NCBI GenBank assembly: GCA_018713105.1
Contig: DVFT01000139.1
Span: 1-64,000 of the forward strand
Length of the DNA: 64,000 bases
Reading direction: 5' to 3'
Source: Candidatus Limivivens merdigallinarum
GTDB lineage: Bacteria > Bacillota > Clostridia > Lachnospirales > Lachnospiraceae
Numbering within the stretch: the first letter of the stretch is position 1; the number at the start of each line of letters is the position of its first letter. Shown in pieces: positions 10,501 through 19,755 of this stretch. The notes under the pieces are model-generated. The model was not told the origin of the DNA and ran no database searches. It saw only the letters and a program-made list of their open reading frames with translations. Made by a program: the position numbers and the translations under genes.

Positions 10501-11107
10501 TAATGTCAACGTCAACGCCATTGATGAATTCCGGGAGCTGTCAGAACGACACGATTTCCTGAAAGGGCAGCATGACGACCTGGTGGAAGCAGAAAAATCC
10601 CTTTTGGAGGTGATCCGGGATCTGGATGAGGGAATGAGAAGCCAATTCCTGGAACGGTTTGCCCTGATCCAGAGGGAATTTGACAAAGCGTTCAAACAGC
10701 TTTTCGGCGGAGGACACGGAAGGCTTGAGCTGGTGGCGGAGGAGGATATCCTGGAAGCGGGAATCCGTATCATCTCCCAGCCGCCGGGCAAAAAGCTGCA
10801 GAATATGATGCAGCTTTCCGGCGGGGAGAAGGCGCTCACTGCCATCGCCCTGCTTTTTGCGATCCAGAACCTGAAGCCGTCGCCCTTCTGCCTGCTGGAC
10901 GAGATCGAGGCGGCATTGGATGAGTCCAACGTCAGCCGCTACGCGAATTATCTGCGGAAGTTGACAAAAAACACACAGTTTATTATTATTACACACAGGA
11001 GAGGTACCATGGCAGTGGCTGACCGCCTTTACGGGATCACCATGCAGGAAAAAGGAGTTTCCGCCCTGGTATCTGTGAATCTGATAGAAGACGACCTGGA
11101 TGAGTAG
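7547..11107 (+). CDS. smc: chromosome segregation protein SMC
   Basis: [30 protein letters not shown], coiled coils, hinge, C-terminal [16 protein letters not shown] / [14 protein letters not shown]. Confidence 0.97.
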   Translation: [1186 protein letters not shown]

Positions 11108-12059
11108 GGAGAAGGAGCAGGAAATCATGGGAGAAAAGAAAGGTTTTTTTAGACGCCTGGTGGAAGGGCTGACCAAGACGAGAGACAACATCGTCTCCGG
11201 GATCGATTCCATTTTCAGCGGATTTTCCAGTATTGATGAGGATTTCTATGAAGAGATCGAGGAGATCCTGGTGATGGGAGATCTGGGGATCAATGCCACC
11301 ACGGCGATCATTGAGGACTTAAAGGAAAAAGTGAAGGAGCAGAAGATCAAGGAGCCGATGGAATGCAAGCAGCTTTTGATCGACAGCATCAAGGATCAGA
11401 TGAACGTCGGGGAGACCGCCTACGAATTTGAGAATAGGAAATCCGTGGTGCTGATCATCGGGGTCAACGGCGTGGGCAAGACCACCAGCGTGGGCAAACT
11501 GGCGGGCAAGCTGAAGGACGAAGGCAAGAAGGTCATCATCGCCGCGGCAGATACCTTCCGCGCAGCTGCCGGGGAGCAGCTTTCAGAGTGGGCAAGTCGT
11601 GCCGGCGTGGAGATGATCGGCGGTCAGGAAGGCTCCGATCCGGCGGCAGTGGTCTACGACGCCATCCAGGCGGCAAAGGCAAGGCACGCGGATGTGCTGC
11701 TGTGCGACACTGCGGGAAGACTTCACAACAAGAAAAACCTGATGAATGAGCTGGGCAAGATCAACCGTGTCATCGAACGGGAATATCCGGAAGCTTACCG
11801 GGAAACCCTGGTGGTGCTGGATGGAACCACCGGGCAGAATGCCCTGGCGCAGGCAAGGGAATTCAAGGAGGTCGCAGATATCACAGGAATCATCCTCACC
11901 AAACTGGATGGAACGGCGAAGGGCGGCATCGCAGTGGCGATCCACTCGGAGCTGGGCATTCCGGTCAAATATATCGGAGTAGGCGAGAGCATCGACGATC
12001 TGCAGAAATTCAATGCCGATGAATTCGTCAACGCCTTGTTTAACGTAACGGAAGAATGA
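11100..12059 (+). CDS. ftsY: signal recognition particle receptor FtsY
   Basis: GVNGVGKTTSVGKLAGKLK, DTAGRLHNKKNLM, TKLDGTAKGGIAVAI. Confidence 0.96.
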   Translation: MSREKEQEIMGEKKGFFRRLVEGLTKTRDNIVSGIDSIFSGFSSIDEDFYEEIEEILVMGDLGINATTAIIEDLKEKVKEQKIKEPMECKQLLIDSIKDQMNVGETAYEFENRKSVVLIIGVNGVGKTTSVGKLAGKLKDEGKKVIIAAADTFRAAAGEQLSEWASRAGVEMIGGQEGSDPAAVVYDAIQAAKARHADVLLCDTAGRLHNKKNLMNELGKINRVIEREYPEAYRETLVVLDGTTGQNALAQAREFKEVADITGIILTKLDGTAKGGIAVAIHSELGIPVKYIGVGESIDDLQKFNADEFVNALFNVTEE

Positions 12060-12088
12060 AGTACGAAATAGAAAGAAGGACTTGAAGA

Positions 12089-13306
12089 ATGGATGCATTA
12101 ACGATCGAGAAATTTGAAGAAGCCTTCGAGGTGGTCCGTCAGGCTGCCCAGGAGACGAAATTGGTATACAGCGACTATTTCAGCGTGCAGACAGGCAACA
12201 AGGTTTATCTGAAGCCGGAAAACATGCAGGTGACCGGGGCCTACAAGATCCGCGGCGCTTACTATAAGATCAGTACCTTAAGCCCGGAAGAGCGCGCCAA
12301 AGGTCTTGTGACGGCATCAGCCGGAAACCATGCCCAGGGAGTTGCCTACGCTGCACAGAAGTTCGGTGCACGTGCCGTCATCGTCATGCCGACGACGACC
12401 CCGCTGATCAAGGTCAACCGCACGAAAGGCTATGGGGCAGAGGTGGTTCTCCGGGGGGATGTCTATGACGAGGCATGTGATTATGCCAGGGAACTGGAGG
12501 AGACGGAAGGGCTGACCTTTATTCACCCCTTTGACGACCTGGAAGTGGCTACGGGACAGGGGACGATCGCCATGGAGATTGTAAAAGAGCTTCCGTTGGT
12601 GGACTATATCCTGGTTCCTATCGGCGGCGGCGGGCTTGCCACCGGAGTTTCCACCCTGGCGAAGCTTCTGAACCCGAAGATCAAGGTGATCGGTGTGGAA
12701 CCGGAAGGGGCGAACTGTATGCAGGCATCCCTGAAGGCAGGGCATGTGGTGACGCTTCCAAATGTCAATACCATCGCCGACGGCACTGCGGTGAAAACCC
12801 CGGGAGAAAAGATTTTCCCCTACCTCCAGGCGAACCTGGACGAGGTCCTGACAGTAACCGACGATGAACTGATCGTGGCATTCCTGGATATGGTGGAGAA
12901 CCACAAAATGATCGTTGAGAATTCCGGTCTCCTCACCGTGGCTGCCCTGAAACATTTGAAGCCGGAGGGAAAGAAAGTCGTCTCTATCTTAAGCGGCGGA
13001 AACATGGACGTGATCACGATGTCCTCTGTGGTGCAGCACGGTTTGATCCAGAGAGACCGTATCTTCACCGTATCCGTCCTGCTCCCGGATAAACCGGGTG
13101 AGCTGGTGCGTGTGGCATCTGTGATCGCAGGCGAGCAGGGCAATGTCATCAAGCTGGATCACAATCAGTTCTTCAGTACCAACCGTGCCAAGGCTGTGGA
13201 ACTTAAGATTACCGTGGAGGCATTCGGCACAGAGCATAAGGAGCGGATCGTTGCAGCCCTCAAGGAGAAAGGCTACCGTCCCAAACTTACACTGGCAAAC
13301 CTGTAA
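12089..13306 (+). CDS. ilvA: threonine ammonia-lyase
   Basis: PLP fold-type II (KPENMQVTGAYKIRGAYYKI), C-terminal ACT-like domain. Confidence 0.92.
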   Translation: MDALTIEKFEEAFEVVRQAAQETKLVYSDYFSVQTGNKVYLKPENMQVTGAYKIRGAYYKISTLSPEERAKGLVTASAGNHAQGVAYAAQKFGARAVIVMPTTTPLIKVNRTKGYGAEVVLRGDVYDEACDYARELEETEGLTFIHPFDDLEVATGQGTIAMEIVKELPLVDYILVPIGGGGLATGVSTLAKLLNPKIKVIGVEPEGANCMQASLKAGHVVTLPNVNTIADGTAVKTPGEKIFPYLQANLDEVLTVTDDELIVAFLDMVENHKMIVENSGLLTVAALKHLKPEGKKVVSILSGGNMDVITMSSVVQHGLIQRDRIFTVSVLLPDKPGELVRVASVIAGEQGNVIKLDHNQFFSTNRAKAVELKITVEAFGTEHKERIVAALKEKGYRPKLTLANL

Positions 13307-13332
13307 ATTTTCGCGGACGGAACTTTTTGAAG

Positions 13333-13358
13333 TTTGTCAAGAAAAAATACTTGACAAA
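13333..13358. repeat. perfect 9-bp inverted repeat overlapping the ylxM -35 box
   Basis: TTTGTCAAG-N8-CTTGACAAA. Confidence 0.8.
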
Positions 13359-13379
13359 ATAGATGCGATCCGTTATGAT
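13351..13379 (+). promoter_or_regulatory. sigma-A-type promoter for ylxM-ffh
   Basis: TTGACA(13351-13356)-N17-TATGAT(13374-13379). Confidence 0.8.
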
Positions 13380-13397
13380 AACCAAGGTGACTCGTTT

Positions 13398-13715
13398 ATG
13401 GAAAAATTTGTAGAACGTACTTTGCTTTATGATTTTTACGGAGAACTGCTTACGGAGCATCAGCAGAGCATCTATGAGGATGTGGTGCTGAACGATTATT
13501 CCTGTACGGAAGTGGCTGAGGAGCGTGGAGTCAGCCGCCAGGGGGTTCACGATCTGATCAAACGGTGCGATAAGATCCTGGCGGAATATGAAGAGAAGCT
13601 CCATCTGGTAGAACGGTTTCTGAAAATCAGGAGCAAGGTGATGGAGATTCGGGATAATCCCGATGCCTCCGGGAAGATCAAAGAGATTTCCAATGAAATT
13701 TTGGAGGAATTATAA
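13398..13715 (+). CDS. ylxM: YlxM family DNA-binding protein
   Basis: LLYDFYGELLTEHQQSIYEDVVLNDYSCTEVAEERGVSRQGVHDLIKR; directly upstream of ffh. Confidence 0.92.
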   Translation: MEKFVERTLLYDFYGELLTEHQQSIYEDVVLNDYSCTEVAEERGVSRQGVHDLIKRCDKILAEYEEKLHLVERFLKIRSKVMEIRDNPDASGKIKEISNEILEEL

Positions 13716-13717
13716 GC

Positions 13718-15067
13718 ATGGCATTTGAAAGCTTATCCGAAAAACTGCAGAATGTATTTAAAAATTTGCGGAGCAAGGGTCGCCTCACAGAAGCTGATGT
13801 AAAGACCGCCCTAAAGGAGGTCAAGCTTGCCCTTCTGGAAGCAGATGTCAGTTTCAAAGTAGTAAAACAGTTTATCAAATCCGTCCAGGAGCGTGCCATC
13901 GGGCAGGATGTCATGAACGGCTTGAATCCCGGGCAGATGGTGATAAAGATTGTCAACGAAGAGCTGGTAGCGCTGATGGGATCTGAAACCACAGAGCTGA
14001 AGCTTCTGCCCGCCAGTGAAGTCACGGTCATCATGATGGCAGGACTTCAGGGAGCAGGTAAGACCACCACCACGGCGAAGATCGCCGGAAAGCTCAAATC
14101 CAAGGGAAGGAAGCCCTTGCTGGCAGCCTGTGACGTCTATCGTCCGGCGGCAATCCAGCAGCTTCAGATCAACGGTGAGAAACAGGGCGTGGAAGTATTC
14201 TCCATGGGCGACAAGCAGAACCCTGTGGACATCGCCAAGGCAGCGCTGGAGCATGCCAAGCGCAGCGGATGCAACGTCTTGATCCTGGATACGGCAGGCA
14301 GGCTCCATGTGGATGAGAGCATGATGGAAGAGCTGCAGAACATCAAGAGCGCCATAGAGGTTCATCAGACGGTTCTGGTTGTAGACGCCATGACCGGACA
14401 GGATGCGGTGAACGTGGCGGAGATGTTCAACGAGAAGGTGGGGATCGACGGTGTCATCCTGACGAAGCTGGACGGCGATACGAGAGGCGGTGCAGCGCTT
14501 TCTATCAAAGCGACCTGCGGGAAACCGATTCTCTACGTCGGTATGGGTGAGAAACTTTCTGATCTGGAGCAGTTTTACCCGGATCGTATGGCATCCAGGA
14601 TTTTGGGGATGGGCGATGTGATGACGCTCATCGAGAAAGCGCAGGCGAATATCGATGCTGAGAAGGCAAAGGATATGGAGCAGAAGCTCAAGAAAGCGCA
14701 GCTTGGATTTGACGACTATCTGGAGAGTATGAACCAGATGAAAAATATGGGAGGCATGAGAAAGCTTCTGGAAATGCTTCCTGGAATGGGCGGTTCCCAG
14801 TTAAAACAGATCGAGGACGCCATGGACGAAAAGAAAATGGCGCAGATCGAGGCAATGATTCTTTCCATGACGCCGAAGGAGCGGAGTAATCCAGATCTTC
14901 TGAATCCGTCCAGAAAGAAACGGATTGCCAAAGGCGCAGGAGTAGACATCAGCGAAGTCAACAAGATGGTCAAGCAGTTCGAGCAGTCCAGAAAGATGAT
15001 GAAGCAGATGGGTCCGCTGATGGGCGGCAAAGCAGGTAAAAGAGGCAAGCTTCGGCTTCCCTTTTAA
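13718..15067 (+). CDS. ffh: signal recognition particle protein Ffh
   Basis: GLQGAGKTTTTAKIAGKLK, DTAGRLHVDE, TKLDGDTRGGAAL, Met-rich C-terminus. Confidence 0.97.
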   Translation: MAFESLSEKLQNVFKNLRSKGRLTEADVKTALKEVKLALLEADVSFKVVKQFIKSVQERAIGQDVMNGLNPGQMVIKIVNEELVALMGSETTELKLLPASEVTVIMMAGLQGAGKTTTTAKIAGKLKSKGRKPLLAACDVYRPAAIQQLQINGEKQGVEVFSMGDKQNPVDIAKAALEHAKRSGCNVLILDTAGRLHVDESMMEELQNIKSAIEVHQTVLVVDAMTGQDAVNVAEMFNEKVGIDGVILTKLDGDTRGGAALSIKATCGKPILYVGMGEKLSDLEQFYPDRMASRILGMGDVMTLIEKAQANIDAEKAKDMEQKLKKAQLGFDDYLESMNQMKNMGGMRKLLEMLPGMGGSQLKQIEDAMDEKKMAQIEAMILSMTPKERSNPDLLNPSRKKRIAKGAGVDISEVNKMVKQFEQSRKMMKQMGPLMGGKAGKRGKLRLPF

Positions 15068-15103
15068 CTAATATAATTATGAACCTTAAGGAGGTGAATT
15101 GAA

Positions 15104-15349
15104 ATGGCAGTAAAGATCAGACTGAGAAGAATGGGTCAGAAGAAGGCTCCTTTCTATAGAATCATCGTTGCTGATTCCAGAGCTCCGAGAAACGGTAAAT
15201 TCATCGAAGAAATCGGTACCTACAACCCGAATACCGATCCCAGTGAATTCAAAGTAAATGAGGAGTTGGCAAAGAAATGGCTTGCAAACGGCGCTCAGCC
15301 GACAGAAGTTGTTTCCAAACTGTTCAAGTTGGCCGGAATCGAGAAATAA
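15104..15349 (+). CDS. rpsP: 30S ribosomal protein S16
   Basis: [42 protein letters not shown]. Confidence 0.97.
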   Translation: MAVKIRLRRMGQKKAPFYRIIVADSRAPRNGKFIEEIGTYNPNTDPSEFKVNEELAKKWLANGAQPTEVVSKLFKLAGIEK

Positions 15350-15367
15350 TTGCGAGAGGTGCGGACT

Positions 15368-15598
15368 ATGAAAGAATTAGTGGAAGTAATTGCAAAATCT
15401 CTTGTTGAATTTCCGGAGGACGTTATCGTTACCGAAAAACAAAGTGGGAAGACCACCGTCCTGGAGCTTAAAGTTGCCGCTTCCGATATGGGTAAAGTGA
15501 TCGGAAAGCAGGGCAGGATCGCTAAGGCGATCCGTTCCGTGGTGAAAGCGGCTGCGTCCAGGGAAGACAAAAAAATAGTGGTTGACATCCTGCAGTGA
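15368..15598 (+). CDS. khpA: KH domain RNA-binding protein (KhpA/YlqC)
   Basis: MKELVEVIAKSLVEFPEDV...MGKVIGKQGRIAKAIRSVVKAA. Confidence 0.93.
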   Translation: MKELVEVIAKSLVEFPEDVIVTEKQSGKTTVLELKVAASDMGKVIGKQGRIAKAIRSVVKAAASREDKKIVVDILQ

Positions 15599-15604
15599 TA
15601 GAAA

Positions 15605-15629
15605 GACCTCGTGAGACACGGGGTTTTTC
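15605..15629 (+). terminator. intrinsic terminator after khpA
   Basis: ACCTCGTG-aga-CACGGGGT followed by TTTTC. Confidence 0.65.
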
Positions 15630-15677
15630 TGGTGTATAGGGAAATTTTGATAGAAAAATGATGTTAGGGAGGAACCT

Positions 15678-16478
15678 ATGGAAAACGTTAGGAAAAAGAG
15701 AGGACTGATCTGTTTCCTTTTTATGCTGGCAATGATGCTGGCTCTGCCGATCGGAGCGTCTGCGGCTACCAAGATTACAATGAACCGCTCCATCAAATAC
15801 GCGAAAAAAGGCTATACGATTTTTGTGTATAACAAGATGAAAGGCAAAAATATCAAGGTCTATAAGCGGACAAACCCCAGAAAAGGAAGCTACTGCACCA
15901 TCGAATACGGGGCAGCCATGGTGGTCAATACCAGCAAGCTCCGCACCGGTAAGAAATATACCATGCTTCCGGTCTATCTCAACAACCGCACCAGAAATGG
16001 GAAGATGGTAACCGGATATGTGAAGGTCAGCCAGGTGGGGATCAAGAGAGTCAATATGAAGAAGGCATCCACCAACAAGACGATCCGTAAGGCAATTTAT
16101 TACGGATTCCGGCATCTCGGCACTCCGTTCCTTTTGGGAGCCGGAGATATCGACAATCAGATCGACTGCGCGAATTTTGTGAAAGCCATCTATGAGTATG
16201 CAGGCAAATCCATGCCCTACCCCCATACGGATTATCTGCAGCAGGTATGTTATGAAATTCCCAAGAGCAGGCTGAAGCCAGGAGATCTTGTCTTCTATCT
16301 CAAGAATGATACGTCCGGCCCTATCGACCATGTGGGAGTATACATAGGCTCAGGGTTGATGATCAATTCCTCAGGCCATTACGGAGATACCTATCCCCAG
16401 GGCGGTATTACCGTGAAGAGGATCAATTACGGCAACCGCAAACCGGTCAGATGCATGCGCATCCGGGGCTTGAGCTAA
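15678..16478 (+). CDS. secreted NlpC/P60 family cysteine peptidase
   Basis: N-terminal signal peptide; IDCANFVKAIYEYAG...LKPGDLVFY...IDHVGVYIGSG. Confidence 0.85.
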   Translation: MENVRKKRGLICFLFMLAMMLALPIGASAATKITMNRSIKYAKKGYTIFVYNKMKGKNIKVYKRTNPRKGSYCTIEYGAAMVVNTSKLRTGKKYTMLPVYLNNRTRNGKMVTGYVKVSQVGIKRVNMKKASTNKTIRKAIYYGFRHLGTPFLLGAGDIDNQIDCANFVKAIYEYAGKSMPYPHTDYLQQVCYEIPKSRLKPGDLVFYLKNDTSGPIDHVGVYIGSGLMINSSGHYGDTYPQGGITVKRINYGNRKPVRCMRIRGLS

Positions 16479-16487
16479 GGGGATTCT

Positions 16488-17000
16488 ATGGAAGTTTTTT
16501 TTAAAGTAGGCGTCATCACTTCCCCGCATGGGATCCGTGGGGAAGTGAAGGTCTTCCCCACCACCGACGATCCGGCGCGTTTCAAAAAATTAAAAGAAGT
16601 GTTTCTGGATACAGGAAAGGAACGCATTGTGCTGCATATTGCACAGGTTAAGCTTTTCAAGCAGTTTGTGATCCTGAAATTCCGTGAATATGACAGCATC
16701 AATGAGGTGGAGAACTTTCGGAAAAAAGAGCTTTGGATTTCCCGAAGCCAGGCGGTTCCGCTTCAGAAGGATGAATATTTTATCGCAGACCTCATTGGTA
16801 TCAGCGTGGAGCTGGAGGATGGCAGGATGCTCGGCGTTTTGAAGGACGTCATCCAGACGGGAGCGAATGATGTGTATGTGGTGGAATGTACAGATGGCAG
16901 GGAGGTCATGATTCCGGCGATCAAGGACTGCATTCTCAGTGTGGATGTGGAAGAAGGCAGGATGGTTGTGCATCTATTGAAAGGACTTATGGAACTATGA
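16488..17000 (+). CDS. rimM: ribosome maturation factor RimM
   Basis: FKVGVITSPHGIRGEVKVFPTTDDPARF. Confidence 0.95.
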   Translation: MEVFFKVGVITSPHGIRGEVKVFPTTDDPARFKKLKEVFLDTGKERIVLHIAQVKLFKQFVILKFREYDSINEVENFRKKELWISRSQAVPLQKDEYFIADLIGISVELEDGRMLGVLKDVIQTGANDVYVVECTDGREVMIPAIKDCILSVDVEEGRMVVHLLKGLMEL

Positions 17001-17719
17001 ACTATCATGTGCTGACACTTTTCCCGGAAATGGTGGAAAACGGATTGAATACCAGCATCATCGGGAGGGCAATGGAGAAAGGGCTTTTGAGCCTGAATAC
17101 CGTCAACATCCGGGACTACGCAGGAAACAAACACGGAAAGGTGGATGACTATCCTTACGGCGGAGGGGCCGGGATGGTCATGCAGGCAGAGCCTGTCTAC
17201 CAGGCATACCTGGCAGTCCGCCAGAAAATCAGCAGTACCCCGCGGGTAGTCTACCTGACGCCTCAGGGAAGTGTGTTTACCCAGGAAAAGGCAAAGGAGC
17301 TGGCAAAAGAGGAGGATTTGGTCTTTCTCTGCGGCCATTATGAAGGGGTGGACGAACGCGTACTAGAGGAAATTGTGACAGATTATCTTTCGGTCGGAGA
17401 CTATGTACTGACGGGCGGAGAGCTCCCTGCCATGGTCATTATCGATGCCGTTTCTAGGATGGTGCCGGGGGTTTTGAGCAATGAGAGCTCTGCATCGGAG
17501 GAATCGTTCAGCGGAAACCTTCTGGAGTATCCCCAATACAGCCGGCCAGAGGTTTGGAGGGATAAGGCAGTTCCGTCGGTTCTTCTCTCCGGACATCATG
17601 GAAATGTGGAGAAATGGCGAAGGGAACAGTCGGTCATGCGGACAGCGAAATGGAGACCGGATCTGCTGGAAAAGGCGGAGCTTACGGAACAAGAGAGAAA
17701 GATGATTCAGGAAATCTAA
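16997..17719 (+). CDS. trmD: tRNA (guanine-N1)-methyltransferase TrmD
   Basis: LTLFPEMVENGLNTSIIGRA, DYPYGGGAGMVM, LCGHYEGVDERV. Confidence 0.96.
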   Translation: MNYHVLTLFPEMVENGLNTSIIGRAMEKGLLSLNTVNIRDYAGNKHGKVDDYPYGGGAGMVMQAEPVYQAYLAVRQKISSTPRVVYLTPQGSVFTQEKAKELAKEEDLVFLCGHYEGVDERVLEEIVTDYLSVGDYVLTGGELPAMVIIDAVSRMVPGVLSNESSASEESFSGNLLEYPQYSRPEVWRDKAVPSVLLSGHHGNVEKWRREQSVMRTAKWRPDLLEKAELTEQERKMIQEI

Positions 17720-17736
17720 GGAAGTGACAGTGTGAA

Positions 17737-19182
17737 ATGAAAGTATGGAAAAAAATCGGATTGCTGTTTTTATTTGTATTCATGCTGGGTATGTGCTCGG
17801 TTTCCGCTTTGGCGGCATATCCATCCAGCGTCTCCGCAAAGCATCCAATCATAGGATACCCGTTAAAGACGACACGGCTGAATGTGTATGAAGACAGCGG
17901 ACTGACGGAGAAGAAGACCTCGCTGACCTATCGGAGCTACAGTATCCAGAAGATCAAAGGAGATGCGCTGTATGTAAAGTATAAGGTGGGAAGCAAATAT
18001 CAGAAGGGCTGGGTATCGGCTGACAAATTTTTCTACGACAGGAGTTATGAGATGCAGCCCTCCTACGCAAACTCTTCGATTACCCTCTACAAAGCCAGGA
18101 GTATCCGTCAATCCTACGTGAAAATTCCAGCTTACACAGGCGGCATTACCCTTGCAGCCTGCCCGAAGTGGTACCAGACGGTATTCTATAGGAATGGGAA
18201 CTATTATCTGGGCTGGACCAGGAAAAAGGTACAGGACAGCACAGTGCGCTATTCCATGGAGACGACCGAACAGCTTCTTGCCAATGGAACCTACGCCATT
18301 GCGCCGAGAAAATGGTCGAAGCGGTATCTGAGCGTAAATGCAGCAACGGGGACAATGTCAGTTGTAAAGTCAAACGAGGAATTGCTGCAGAGATTCGTAC
18401 TGACCCATGTAAAGGACAATTATTATCAGATTGCGTTGGCAGATGGACAGGGCTATCTGGCTGTTTCCGGCGGTAAACTGGTGATTCAGGAGAAGGCGAC
18501 TCAGTGGCTTTTGACCAGAACCGGACGGTATTTTTATCTGACAGACAAGAGCACCAAGAAACGCCTGGCTTATTCCTCGTCAGGTTTGGCACTGAATAAG
18601 GCAAGGAGCAGCAGTTACCAGATGTTTATCTTTACCAAGGACGAGGAAGAGCTGGATGTGGGGAATGTGACCGTATTCTCCCAGTATGACCCCAAATGGG
18701 GCGGTTCCACTTATGCCACCGGATATCTGGGCAGAAAGACCATCTCCACCTCAGGCTGCGGAGTAGTTGCGCTGGTAAATGCCATCTATGCGCTGAACGG
18801 CGAATACATTTCTCCTGAGTTTTTGGCGACCTATTCCAACAAATATGGTCATTACTATTATAATTCCGGTACTTCGGACAGCCTGTACCCGGCATTTGCA
18901 AAGTCCTACGGCAAGCGGTACCATTTCAAATGGGACGGCAAGGTGTATACGCAGGCGGAGCTGAAGGATCATATCCAGGCAGGCGGAGTGGCGGTCGCAC
19001 TGGTTCCGGGACATTATATTGCCATTGTCAACTACCGGGAAAAGACCGATCAGTATCTGGTTCTGGACTCTGCAATTTACGGAAAGAGACCGACTACAAT
19101 CTACGGAGACTGGGTATCGGCATCCACACTGACGGAAGGGACGATGAACTGCGAGTATTATCACCTTTTCAGCAGGAGATAA
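17737..19182 (+). CDS. secreted C39-like papain-fold peptidase with N-terminal repeat/beta-rich region
   Basis: Signal peptide; VFSQYDPKWGGSTYATG...STSGCGVVALVNAIYAL; GHYIAIVNYREKTDQYLVLDS. Confidence 0.8.
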   Translation: MKVWKKIGLLFLFVFMLGMCSVSALAAYPSSVSAKHPIIGYPLKTTRLNVYEDSGLTEKKTSLTYRSYSIQKIKGDALYVKYKVGSKYQKGWVSADKFFYDRSYEMQPSYANSSITLYKARSIRQSYVKIPAYTGGITLAACPKWYQTVFYRNGNYYLGWTRKKVQDSTVRYSMETTEQLLANGTYAIAPRKWSKRYLSVNAATGTMSVVKSNEELLQRFVLTHVKDNYYQIALADGQGYLAVSGGKLVIQEKATQWLLTRTGRYFYLTDKSTKKRLAYSSSGLALNKARSSSYQMFIFTKDEEELDVGNVTVFSQYDPKWGGSTYATGYLGRKTISTSGCGVVALVNAIYALNGEYISPEFLATYSNKYGHYYYNSGTSDSLYPAFAKSYGKRYHFKWDGKVYTQAELKDHIQAGGVAVALVPGHYIAIVNYREKTDQYLVLDSAIYGKRPTTIYGDWVSASTLTEGTMNCEYYHLFSRR

Positions 19183-19194
19183 CAGAAAAAAGAC

Positions 19195-19223
19195 TTGCAA
19201 TCTCCGGGAAAACATGGTAGAAT
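19195..19223 (+). promoter_or_regulatory. promoter for rplS
   Basis: TTGCAA-N17-TAGAAT. Confidence 0.6.
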
Positions 19224-19242
19224 TTAAAACGTTGTGAAGAAA

Positions 19243-19282
19243 GGATGGTCCTCTGTTACAGGACAATGTATTAAGAACATCC
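19243..19282 (+). ncRNA. candidate ribosomal protein L19 leader hairpin
   Basis: Nested pairing GGATG/CATCC and GTCCT/AGGAC upstream of rplS. Confidence 0.5.
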
Positions 19283-19302
19283 AAATTTTAAGGAGGAACA
19301 CA

Positions 19303-19650
19303 ATGAACGATATTATCAAGAACATCGAAGCTGCACAGCTCAAAGCAGAAGTGCCGGAGTTTCGAGTAGGCGATACCGTAAAGGTATATGCAAAGATCAA
19401 AGAGGGTAACCGTGAACGTATCCAGGTATTTGAAGGAACTGTTCTGAAGAAACAGGGCGGAAGCGTGAGAGCAACCTTCACAGTAAGAAAGACTTCCAAC
19501 GGAATCGGCGTTGAGAAGACCTGGCCGCTGCATTCTCCGCATGTTGAGAAGGTGGAAGTAGTAAGACACGGACGTGTAAGACGTGCAAAGCTGAACTACC
19601 TGAGACAGCGCGTGGGCAAGAGCGCAAAGGTAAAAGAGTTAGTAAAATAA
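19303..19650 (+). CDS. rplS: 50S ribosomal protein L19
   Basis: [34 protein letters not shown]. Confidence 0.97.
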   Translation: MNDIIKNIEAAQLKAEVPEFRVGDTVKVYAKIKEGNRERIQVFEGTVLKKQGGSVRATFTVRKTSNGIGVEKTWPLHSPHVEKVEVVRHGRVRRAKLNYLRQRVGKSAKVKELVK

Positions 19651-19660
19651 GAATAGACTG

Positions 19661-19690
19661 GGGACAACTACTTAAAGTAATTGTCCCTTG
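19661..19690 (+). terminator. probable terminator after rplS
   Basis: GGGACAA...TTGTCCC followed by TTGTTT; imperfect U-tract. Confidence 0.5.
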
Positions 19691-19755
19691 TTTGCATCTA
19701 GGTCAAAGAGACTGCGGCGTTCCTGCCGCGGGCAGAACAACAATGAGGTAGAAAC

